64,000 nucleotides of DNA from Verrucomicrobiota bacterium. GTDB taxonomy: Bacteria > Verrucomicrobiota > Verrucomicrobiia > Opitutales > Opitutaceae. Position numbers and translations under genes: made by a program. Every line of letters starts with the position of its first letter. Position 1 is the first letter of the stretch. The stretch spans positions 78,176 through 142,175 of the forward strand of contig JAEWBF010000123.1 of the NCBI GenBank assembly GCA_023391285.1, given 5' to 3'. Positions 1 through 9,100 of the stretch are shown one piece after another. The notes under the pieces are model-generated. The model was not told the origin of the DNA. It ran no database searches and saw only the letters and a list, made by a program, of their open reading frames with translations.

Positions 1-2
1 TC

Positions 3-842
3 CTCGGCATCTTCAAAGCGCTGAAGGGCTTCCCCGCCACGATCCGCTTCCTCGATCCGCCGCTGCACGAATTCCTTCCCCACACGAAGGAGCAGCAGAT
101 GGATCTCTCGCGGAAGCTCGGCATCGCCGTCGAGAAGATCATGCAGCGCGTCCACGAGCTGCATGAGTTCAACCCGATGCTCGGTTTCCGCGGCTGCCGT
201 CTCGGTATCCGTTATCCGGAGATCACCGCCATGCAGGCCCGCGCCGTCTTCGAAGCCGCCGCCGAGGCGCAGAAGGCCGGCATCAAGGCCCGCCCGGAAA
301 TCATGATCCCGCTCGTCGGCTTCAAGAAGGAACTCGATCTCCAGGTGGAGCTCGTTCACTCCGTCGCGAAGCAGGTCCAGGCCGAGCGCAAGGTGAAGCT
401 CGCCTACTCCGTCGGCACGATGATCGAAGTTCCGCGCGGTGCCCTCACCGCCGCCGAGATCGCCGAGACCGCCGAGTTCTTCAGCTTCGGCACGAACGAC
501 CTCACGCAAACCTGCCTCGGCATGTCGCGTGACGACTCCGGCTCCTTCCTCGGTGCCTACCAGGAAAACGAGATCGTGAAGAAGAACCCGTTCGCCTCGA
601 TCGACCAGACCGGCGTCGGCGCGCTGATGGCCCTCGCGGTCGTCGGCGGCCGCAAGACCCGCCCCAACATCAAGCTCGGCATCTGCGGCGAACACGGTGG
701 CGATCCGGATTCGGTGAAATTCTGCCACAAGCTCGGCCTCAGCTACGTGAGCTGCTCGCCCTACCGCGTCCCGGTCGCGCGCCTCGCCGCCGCCCAAGCC
801 GCCGTCAGCGAGCTGCAGTCCGCCGCCAAGAAAAAGAAGTAA
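3..842 (+). CDS. ppdK: Pyruvate, phosphate dikinase, C-terminal part (5' end outside window)
   Basis: The frame is open from the first bases of the window, so only the last 279 residues are present. PPDK interconverts pyruvate + ATP + Pi and PEP + AMP + PPi in the cytosol. The visible part is the C-terminal PEP/pyruvate-binding TIM barrel: it opens with the substrate-loop motif IRFLDPPLHEFLP, then GFRGCRLGIRYPE, the metal/substrate segment MIEVPRGALTA, FGTNDLTQ, and the catalytic-cysteine motif GICGEHGGD. It ends in a lysine-rich tail. A strong intrinsic terminator follows 36 bases downstream. PPDK makes or uses PPi, which fits the proposed diphosphate-type PEP carboxykinase about 11.5 kb downstream. 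Confidence 0.95.
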   Translation, partial: LGIFKALKGFPATIRFLDPPLHEFLPHTKEQQMDLSRKLGIAVEKIMQRVHELHEFNPMLGFRGCRLGIRYPEITAMQARAVFEAAAEAQKAGIKARPEIMIPLVGFKKELDLQVELVHSVAKQVQAERKVKLAYSVGTMIEVPRGALTAAEIAETAEFFSFGTNDLTQTCLGMSRDDSGSFLGAYQENEIVKKNPFASIDQTGVGALMALAVVGGRKTRPNIKLGICGEHGGDPDSVKFCHKLGLSYVSCSPYRVPVARLAAAQAAVSELQSAAKKKK

Positions 843-867
843 GTAGGTTGCGCGCTTGCCGCGCAAC
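843..867 (+). repeat. Dispersed GTAGG hairpin repeat, GGTTGCGCGC type
   Basis: GTAGG is followed by an 8-bp perfect stem (GTTGCGCG / CGCGCAAC) with a CTTGC loop. It starts directly after the ppdK stop codon. A near-identical copy lies at 36238-36263. It belongs to the family of same-strand hairpins found throughout the window. Confidence 0.75.
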
Positions 868-877
868 ACAGCCTCTC

Positions 878-909
878 AGCCCCGCGCCCAAAAAGCGCGG
901 GGCTTTTTT
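878..909 (+). terminator. Rho-independent terminator of ppdK
   Basis: A perfect 10-bp stem (AGCCCCGCGC / GCGCGGGGCT) with a 7-base A/C-rich loop is followed by a run of six T. It is the strongest intrinsic terminator near the ppdK end. Confidence 0.9.
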
Positions 910-990
910 GTGCCGCCTTCCCGGTTGAGTTCACCCTTCCAAGTAGCGGGTTCGCCCCATAAAACTGTCTCCAACCAGTGTAATTCAGCC

Positions 991-3554
991 ATGTTACACC
1001 GACTTCGCCCCGCGTCCCAAGCATCGGCGATATCTGCCATTCTTCTGATCGCCGCGCATGCTTCTCCTTCCGCCGCTCAGGCTCAGCAGACGGACCCGTC
1101 GATCCGAACTTCCATGTATCGCCTGCGCTCACGGCCCCTCCCTCCCGCATCGCCATCGACCAGAAGGGCCGGGTAATCGCCGCCGGCGGCGACTTCATCC
1201 AGATCGTCAACGGACATCCCCAGCGCGGAATCGCCCGCTTCCTTGGCAATGGTCAACTCGACCTTTCATTCGATTGCGGAACCGGCTTCGACGCCGGCGG
1301 TGAAATCGCCGGCGTGCATGTCCAAACCGATGGCCGCGTTGTGATCACCGGCAGGTTCTCTTCGTTTGCTGGCACGGCCCGTAATAGCGCGCTTCGCCTT
1401 CTCGAAAACGGCACCGTCGATCCATCCTATGCCGCAGCTACAGACCCTGCAGTCATGTCCGCTCTGGACTCGCAAAACCGCCTCTACGTTTACGATGGCG
1501 TCCGCATCTCGCGGCTCACCGCAACCGGGGCCCCAGACCCACATTTTTCCAGCTACACGGTGGACAACACCATCCTCGCCATGGTCGTCGATAGCCGGGA
1601 CCAGCTGTTGTTCGTCGAGGAGAAACACGTTAGCCGCCCGCTCGGCATCAAGAACTATATCACGACAGATGCATCGGCACGGATCTGCCGCCTGAGTGAA
1701 ACAGGCGAGCTCGATCTCGCCAAAACCTTCTGGTCGGAACTAGGCATGATCAGCTACGTGAATCATGTCGCACGGGTCGGTCTCGCCGCCGCCAAGAACG
1801 GCGCCTTCTACCTCGCCGTTTTCGTCGCTCACCAAAACCTCGGCACGATGATCGGGACCTACGGCCCCATCCGCAGATGGCACGCCAGCGGCGAGATCGA
1901 TCAGAGCTTCTCGAGCCATCTCCACGGAAACATCCTTTTCGATCCGAGCACCGAAAACCTCTACGTCTTTCAAGCGACACCCGCGTCGGAGTCGATCAGC
2001 GGTCCGCAAGTATTCAGCGAACCACTACGCCTGCTGCCCGATGGTCGGGTGGATCCAACGTTCAACAGCGCGGGAATCTCCTTCGCTGCCGCCACCCCTT
2101 ACACGGCGCCGCACATCAACGACGCGGCGCTGTTTCAGGACGGCACCCTCCTGATCGCGGGCAGAGGCACTCACATCACTTCCTCGGGGACCGAGATTCT
2201 ATCTCTCACAAAATACATCTACCATCCCGTTACACCCACCAAGCCCGTCATCGCAGAACCACCCGCCTCGATCTACGCGGTCTCTGGCACCGACGCGCGG
2301 CTTGAGGTGGTTGCTTCAGGCACGCCGCCGCTCCGTTACAGTTGGACACGAGGCAACCAGATCGTGTCCTCCGAAAACTACCTCTCACTCGGCAATGTCT
2401 CGGCTCGAGACGCAGGCGACTATACTGTCACCGTCACCAACGCTCAGGGCTCCACCACCGCATCCATCGAGTTGGTCGTCGTTCCTCGCAATCCTGTGGT
2501 CCTCACCCAGCCCAAGCCTTCGGTCTTCAGAGGTGATCCGATTATTCTGGAGGCCTTCGTCACCGGTCTTTCGCCGCTCAGTTATCAATGGTTCAAAGAC
2601 GGCGCTCCTCTCCCCGGTGCCCGCGCGCCCGTGCTCGCCCTTCCCCCGATGCCCGAAAGTGCAGGCGAATACGTTCTAGTCGCCGCAAACGACCACGGAA
2701 CCGTCTCCACCGACACCATTCGGATCGAGTGGCCAACCCTTCGACTGGCGGCGCTCTCTGCTCGCTGCGCCGTCGGGACCGGAGCGCAGACGTTGATCAT
2801 GGGACTCGTCCTTCAGGGGCCCTCAGACAAGCAGATGCTGGTGCGAGGCATCGGCCCTGCCATTGCCCCACAGGTGACAACCGCTCTCCGCGATCCACGG
2901 CTGAAACTGTTTCGCCACGCTCCGTCCGCCGTCGCGCTGCACGCCGCGAATGAAAACTGGTCAGGCACCTCGGACATGTTGGAAACCTTCGCGCGCCTCG
3001 GGGCATCGCCGTTGGAAATCGGATCCCTCGATGCAGCCTTGTTCTCCGCGATGGAAGGCGGCGTCTATACCGCTCATGTCGAAAGCTCAAACGGCGAACC
3101 GGGCATCGTCCTGGCGGAAATCTACGATACGGACCTCTCTCATCCTACCCGTCTCAAAGCGCTCTCGACTCGTGCGATCGCGGGCGCCGGTGAGGACACG
3201 CTGATCGCCGGTTTCGTTCTCGAGGGTGTCGGCGAGAAAAGAATCCTCGTCCGCGGACTCGGTCCCGCACTCGTTCAACGCGGAGTTTCTGAGTCACACG
3301 TGCTTAAAAATCCGATACTGAAGCTCTACAAGATGACGCGCGGTGCCTCCGCACTCATCGGCGAGAACGACGACTGGAACGGTGATCCGGCCCTTCAGGA
3401 AGCGTTCACTCTCGCCGGCGCTGGCGCGTTGGACCTCGCGAGCCGTGACGCCGCCCTCCTCATCACTCTCACCGCTGGCGTCTATACCGCGCATATAACG
3501 AATGCCGAAGATGCCACCGGCGTCGCTCTCATCGAGATCTTCGAGTTGCAATAA
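991..3554 (+). CDS. Secreted delta-60-repeat / Ig-like domain protein with an apparent frameshift after the signal peptide
   Basis: Two frames make one protein. From ATG 991 the first frame encodes a signal peptide (core SAILLIAAHASPSAAQA), then leaves the homologous reading near 1089. The mature protein continues one frame back, from about 1089 to the stop at 3552-3554, starting DGPVDPNFHVSP, a typical delta-60 start. One missing G after the CAGCAG at 1084-1089 would restore a single 855-residue ORF. Without it, the first usable start in the long frame is GTG 1314. Counting from there: delta-60 beta-propeller-like repeats to about 310, two Ig-like domains (about 312-395 and 396-475, each with Y-x-W and AG-Y-x-V features), then two copies of a repeat carrying LI.GFVL.G and LVRG(I/L)GPA. 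Likely extracellular; substrate unknown. Confidence 0.75.
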
Positions 3555-3599
3555 TCGCCTCCTTCCCTGTCCGCGACTCGCCGCGCTCAGCCCCCCTTT

Positions 3600-3639
3600 A
3601 TTCGTGTGCATTCGTGTGCATTCGTGTCCATTCGTGGTT
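3600..3639 (+). repeat. 10-bp tandem repeat, ATTCGTGTSC type, four units
   Basis: Four consecutive 10-base units read ATTCGTGTGC twice, ATTCGTGTCC once, then ATTCGTGGTT. The array ends 11 bases before the ATG of the thioredoxin-like gene. Related arrays ending in CGTGGTT or CGTGATT occur at four other loci here, all on the + strand. Confidence 0.85.
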
Positions 3640-3650
3640 CCCTTCTTCCC

Positions 3651-4562
3651 ATGAACTTCCGCCGTCTCCTCGCCTTCCTCCTCGCCCTCGCCGTTCCACT
3701 CTTCTCCCTCGCCGCCGAAGACACATCGCCCACCGCCGCCCTCCAATCCCTCGTTGCCGAAATCAGAACCAAGCTCCAATCCGGCGCCGAAACCCCCGAA
3801 GACCTCGCGCCCGAACTCGCCGCCTTCGACGCCCTCCTCGAGAAACACAAATCCGAGAAAACCGACGCCGTCGCCGAAATCCTCATCATGAAGGCGATGC
3901 TATACCTTCAGGTCTTCGAAGACGAAGCCACCGCCCGCACCCTTCTCGCCCAGCTCAAATCCGACTTCCCGGAAACCAAACCCGCCGCTTACGTCGACCA
4001 ACTCCTCGCCCAACTCGATCAAGCCGCGCGCGTCAAAGCCGCCCAAGCCGCCCTCATCGGCAACCCCGCACCCGAACTCGACTTCACCTGGGCCACGCGC
4101 GACGGCTTGAAATCCCTCGCCGACCTCAAAGGCAAAGTCGTCGTTCTCGATTTCTGGGCCACGTGGTGCGGCCCGTGCATCGCCTCCTTTCCGCAGATGC
4201 GCGCGCTCACCGAACACTACAAAAACTCCCCCGTCGAAATTGTCGGCGTCACCAGCCTCCAAGGCCGCGTCCACAATCTCGAAGCCCAACCGATCGACAC
4301 CCGGGGCGACGCCGCTCGCGAGCACGCGCTCATGAACGATTTCATCAAAGCCAAGAACGTCACCTGGACCGTCGCCTTCAGCGAACAGGAAGTCTTCAAC
4401 CCCGACTACGGCGTCACCGGCATCCCGCACATGGCGATCCTCGCACCCGACGGCACCGTCCGCCACACCGGCCTCCACCCCGCCATGCCCGACGACGAAA
4501 AACACGCGCTCATCGACGCGCTCCTCGCCGAGTTCAAACTCCCCATCCCCACCAAGTCCTGA
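3651..4562 (+). CDS. Exported thioredoxin-like (TlpA/ResA-family) protein
   Basis: This 303-residue protein starts with a cleavable signal peptide (MNFRRLLAFLLALAVPLFSLAAE). A helical, TPR-like N-terminal segment of about 120 residues follows, then a thioredoxin fold from about residue 137. VVLDFWATWCGPCIASF carries the redox CxxC at C173 and C176, and the cis-proline loop is TGIPHMAIL. TlpA/ResA proteins work in the periplasm as thiol oxidoreductases, often in cytochrome c maturation or redox defence. The ORF is open upstream to 3606 but that part is translated repeat DNA, so ATG 3651 is the sensible start. Confidence 0.88.
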   Translation: MNFRRLLAFLLALAVPLFSLAAEDTSPTAALQSLVAEIRTKLQSGAETPEDLAPELAAFDALLEKHKSEKTDAVAEILIMKAMLYLQVFEDEATARTLLAQLKSDFPETKPAAYVDQLLAQLDQAARVKAAQAALIGNPAPELDFTWATRDGLKSLADLKGKVVVLDFWATWCGPCIASFPQMRALTEHYKNSPVEIVGVTSLQGRVHNLEAQPIDTRGDAAREHALMNDFIKAKNVTWTVAFSEQEVFNPDYGVTGIPHMAILAPDGTVRHTGLHPAMPDDEKHALIDALLAEFKLPIPTKS

Positions 4563-4590
4563 CTAACAGCACACGGCGCGGTCTCCTCTC

Positions 4591-4619
4591 GTAGGGCGGG
4601 TTTTCAACCCGCCCTTTTT
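4591..4619 (+). terminator. GTAGG hairpin acting as terminator
   Basis: GTA is followed by a perfect 9-bp stem (GGGCGGGTT / AACCCGCCC), a 3-base loop and five T. It lies 28 bases after the thioredoxin stop and just before the convergent FG-GAP gene. It belongs to the dispersed GTAGG family. Confidence 0.85.
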
Positions 4620-4629
4620 CGTCACCGCT

Positions 4630-5874
4630 TCACATCACCGCCGCGGATTTCCCCCTCGCGCCCGCTCCCTCCGCTTCCGTCGTCTCGTTCCAGTAGATGA
4701 CCACGTTCTTCGTCGCGCGTCCCGCCGCGACGATGTCGAGCCGCCCGTCCCCATTCAGATCGGCCACCTTCAAATCCTCGCACGCCATCTGACCCTTATC
4801 CACCACCGCAGCCACCCGCCACGCCGCCTCCGTCGCATCCCACACCCACACTTTAATCCCCACGTTCCCACTGCGACCGCCGCGCCCGCCCCCTCGCCAT
4901 CCCACAACAATCTGATCGCTGCCGACGCCCAGTAAATCTCCCACCGCGAGCGCGTGCCCTTGCACCATGTTTTCATCCAACACCACTCGCGAGCCGCTCC
5001 AATCTCCCCACGTCGCCACCCCCGCTTCTGCAGCCTGATACACCGCAAGTTGATTCCCGTGCATCGGCTCAATCGTCGCCACGAATCGCCGCCCATCCCC
5101 CAACCAACCGCTTCGCACTTCGCCCGCGGCCGTCGTCGTAATCGTCCGCGGCGCCTCAGTCGTCTTCCGCAGATCAACTAAACGCACGCCTTCCTTCGTC
5201 GCTGCGAGGATCGTCTCGTTTGCTCCCTCTCCCGCCGGCAGCACATCCAGATTGTGCGTCGCATGCAACGCCGGCTCCGTCGGCCACAACCGCACCGGTT
5301 CGCTCTCCGCCCGCCACGGCCACTCGTAACCAAGAAACTCCACCCCCGTGCCCGCGCTGTTCTTGTTCCCGCGCCCATGCAACGGCAACACCGCGAGCGA
5401 AAATTCCTTCTCCGCCGTCCGCACCCACGCCATCCGATGCGTCGTCGGCTCATGTGGCAGCCGCCGCGCCGTCCACTTCTCCTTTCGGTCCGCCGGCGCC
5501 TCCAACAAAAACACCGCGCCGCTGTTCACCGTATCGCCGGGATTCCACTCCGCGCCCACCGCCACTTCCGCCTTTCCATCACCGTTCAAATCCCGCGCCG
5601 CGATGCACACATGATCCTGCTTCGTTAGCGCGTCCGTCATCACGAATTTCTCCCACGCCGGCGCGCGATACCACACGATCTGCTTCGCATCCGCCAGCAG
5701 CACGTCGCCGGTCCCGTCGCCATCGACATCCGCGACGGCCAACCCGTAACCGATCTCGATCGCCGCATCGATCGTCTGCGGCCGCATCTTCAACACCGGA
5801 AAATCCCCCGCGAACGCCGCACCGCCCAACATCACGAATCCGGCCCCCACTCTCAAAGCGCGCATCGAGAACAT
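4630..5874 (-). CDS. Exported FG-GAP/VCBS-repeat protein
   Basis: About 414 residues if translation starts at ATG 5874 (MFSMRALRV); ATG 5865 is also possible. A signal peptide (GAGFVMLGGAAFAG) precedes repeats with calcium-binding-like FG-GAP/VCBS cores: VADVDGDGTGDVLLAD, ARDLNGDGKAEVAVG, and near the C-terminus ADLNGDGRLDIVAAG. These form a seven-bladed propeller in the family. W-containing blades such as GKQIVWYRAP-like segments resemble exported proteins of Verrucomicrobia and Planctomycetes of unknown ligand. The gene is transcribed away from the PL11 lyase, so the 235-base gap to that gene probably holds divergent promoters, though I see no clear consensus. The exact role is unknown. Confidence 0.8.
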   Translation of the reverse strand: MFSMRALRVGAGFVMLGGAAFAGDFPVLKMRPQTIDAAIEIGYGLAVADVDGDGTGDVLLADAKQIVWYRAPAWEKFVMTDALTKQDHVCIAARDLNGDGKAEVAVGAEWNPGDTVNSGAVFLLEAPADRKEKWTARRLPHEPTTHRMAWVRTAEKEFSLAVLPLHGRGNKNSAGTGVEFLGYEWPWRAESEPVRLWPTEPALHATHNLDVLPAGEGANETILAATKEGVRLVDLRKTTEAPRTITTTAAGEVRSGWLGDGRRFVATIEPMHGNQLAVYQAAEAGVATWGDWSGSRVVLDENMVQGHALAVGDLLGVGSDQIVVGWRGGGRGGRSGNVGIKVWVWDATEAAWRVAAVVDKGQMACEDLKVADLNGDGRLDIVAAGRATKNVVIYWNETTEAEGAGARGKSAAVM

Positions 5875-6109
5875 GCCTCGATCCAACCACCGCCCGCCCG
5901 AAAGTCTCCCGCAAAATCCCATCCATCCTGCCGCTCAACTCACGGGCATGCGCGCCAGCCCGGAATACAGGGATTTCCCCGATTCTCCCGCGCACCGAAC
6001 TGTCCGGCCGCACCACGCATGGTGACACACCTCCTCCCTGGGCCACTTGAGCCACCTACCCCGCACGCGCGCATCGGCGCGTGCTCCCTTCCCCAACCCC
6101 ACCCCTTCC

Positions 6110-9100
6110 ATGATCGCCCGATCCCACGCGCTCGCCCGGATCTTGTTCGTATCCGTTCTTACACTACTCGCGGCCTCCGCCCACGCCGCCACCCACCTGA
6201 TGGAAAACCTCGGCCGCGGCGTCGTCGCCGTTCGCGCCACCGACACCGACGTCTTCATCAGCTGGCGCGTCCTCGGCACCGATCCCGCCGACATCGCCTT
6301 CAACCTCTACCGCTCCACGAGCTCCGCCGCGCCCACGCTCCTCAACGCCACGCCCCTCACCGGCGCCACGCACTTCACCGACCTCTCCGCCGACTTCACG
6401 CAACCCAACGCCTACTCCGTCGCTCCCGTCATCGCCGGCGTCGAGCAACCCGCCAGCCCCGCCTTCACGCTCCCCGCCAACTCTCCCGTTCAACCTTATC
6501 TCCGCGTTCCGCTCCAACGCCCCGCCGCCGGCCCCGACTACGACTACAGTCCCGGCGACAGCTCCGTCGGCGATCTCGACGGTGACGGCGAATACGAGCT
6601 CATCGTCAAATGGGATCCGTCCAACCAACAGGACAACTCTTTCGACGGCTTCACCGGCAACGTCTATCTCGACGCCTACAAGCTCGACGGCACGCAACTC
6701 TGGCGCATCGACCTCGGCCGCAACATTCGCGCCGGCGCCCACTACACGCAGTTCATCGTTTACGATCTCGACGGCGACGGCCGCGCCGAAATCGCCTGCA
6801 AAACCGCCGACGGCACCGTCAGCGGCACCGGCGAAATCATCGGCGACCCCAACGCCGATCACCGCGGCGCCAACGGCAAAATTCTCGCCGGTCCCGAGTT
6901 CCTCACGCTTTTCGACGGCCTCACCGGCGCCATTCTCGCCACGACCAATTACATTCCGCCGCGCGGCAACATCGCCGACTGGGGCGACACCACCGGCAAT
7001 CGCGTCGATCGCTTCCTCGCCGGCGTCGCCTACCTCGACGGCCGCCGTCCCTCACTCCTCATGGCCCGCGGCTATTACACCCGCGCCGTCATCGTCGCCT
7101 GGGACTGGCGCAACGGCCAACTCACCCAACGCTGGACTTTCGACACCGGCTTCTCCGGCGGCCCTTACGCCAACTACCAAGGCCAGGGAAATCACAACCT
7201 CAGCATCGCCGACGTCGACGCCGACGGTCGCGACGAAATCATCTACGGCGCCGCCGCGATCGATGACGACGGCCGTGGTCTCTACAGCACCGGCTGGGGC
7301 CACGGCGACGCGCTGCACGTCTCCGACATGGACCCCGACCGCCCCGGCCTCGAAGTCTGGCAACCGCACGAAAGCTCCGGCAGCTACGGCCCCAACGGCG
7401 GCGAATTCCGCGACGCCCGCACCGGCGCCCTGATCTTCGGCGTGCAAAACACCAGCACCACGTCCCTCGACGTCGGCCGCGGCCTCGCCGCCGATGTCGA
7501 CCCGCGCTACCGCGGCTACGAGATGTGGGCCTCCGCCGGCACCGGCGGCATGTATTCCGCACAACTCTCCACGCCCAACGCCGCTCTCGGCCCCCGCGGC
7601 GTCCAAATCGCCCCGAACAAACCATCGATCAACCACGCGATCTGGTGGGACGGCGACCTCCTCCGCGAGCTCCTCGACGGCACCAGCATCACTAAATGGC
7701 AGTGGGGCGCGAATCCCGGCGATCCCGGCACGCTCGCAACCCTCCTCTCGCCACCCGAAGTCGCCTCCAATAACGGCACCAAAGCCAACCCCGCCCTCCA
7801 AGCCGATATCCTCGGCGACTGGCGCGAAGAAGTCATCTGGCGCGAAACCACCAACGACGCCGTCCGCATCTACACCACGACGCTTCCCACTCCGCACCGA
7901 CTCTCCACGCTCATGCACGACCGCCAATACCGGGTCGCGATCGCGTGGCAGAATGTTGGATACAACCAGCCGCCGCATCCGAGCTTCTTCCTCGGCGACG
8001 GTATGAGCGCGCAACCCACTCCCGACATCGTCACCTCCCTCGCCGCTCTCCCGCCTCTCCCGCCCGCGATGATCGCCAGCAACCGCTACGATCCGACCAC
8101 CATGTCGACCGGCGCCACCAGCGTGACTTTCCGCGTCACCTTCAACGACCCCGCCACCGGCGTCGACGCCTCCGACTTCCTCGTTACCACCACCGGCTCC
8201 GTCGTCGGCACCGTCACGTCCGTCACGCCACTCAGCGCCGTCGCCTACAACGTCACCGTCGGCTCCATCAGCGGCAGCGGCACGATCCGCCTCGACCTGA
8301 AACCCACCGGCACCGGTATCGCCTCAACCAGCGGCACGCCCCTCGCCGGCGGTTTCACCGGCGGCCAAGCCTACAACCGCGCCACGCTCGCCTGGATCAA
8401 TCCCGTCTCCGGCGGACTCTGGAGCGACACCTCCAATTGGGACGGCGGTGTCATCGCCGACGGCCTCGGCGCGATTCCCACCTTCGGCAACTTCGACGTC
8501 CCCGCCGACAACATCGTCGTCCTCGACACACCGCGCACCGTTTCCGGTCTCAATTTTTCGGATACGAACACCGCCTCGCCCGCCAGTTGGACGATCGACG
8601 ACAACGCCAACTCCGCCAACACGCTCACGCTCGACGCCGTTAGCGGCGCCCCCGTCATCACCGTCACCGCCCTGGGCAGCGGTTCCACCGCCAACATCGC
8701 TGCCACCCTCGCCGGCACCGAAGGCCTCGCGAAATCCGGCGCCGGCACGCTCGTGCTGAGCAAACCCGCCACCCTCGTCGGACCCGTCAACGTCAACGCC
8801 GGCACGCTCCGCCTCGCCCCCGACAGCTCGCTCGCCGCGTCCACCGTCAACATTTCCGCCGGCGGCGGCACGCTCGATATCAACGGCGGCACGTTTAGCG
8901 CGACCGGCACCACCACCGTCAACGGCAACGGCGGCAGCCTCATCGTCAACGCCGGCACCGCCACCTTCGCCGCCGTCAATGGCAACAACAGCACCAACAA
9001 TCTCATTCGCATCAACGGCGGCACGTTCAACGCCACCAGCATCAATCTCCCGCGCAGCAGCGATGGCACGCCTTCCTTCAACTTCGGCTTCGTCGTCACC

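Noticed and set aside
1081..1095. Programmed -1 frameshift in the delta-60 gene
   Set aside because: No slippery heptamer is present at the junction; a one-base deletion explains it better.
3600..3639. Possible CRISPR array
   Set aside because: Units are only 10 bases, directly adjacent, with no spacers and no cas genes.
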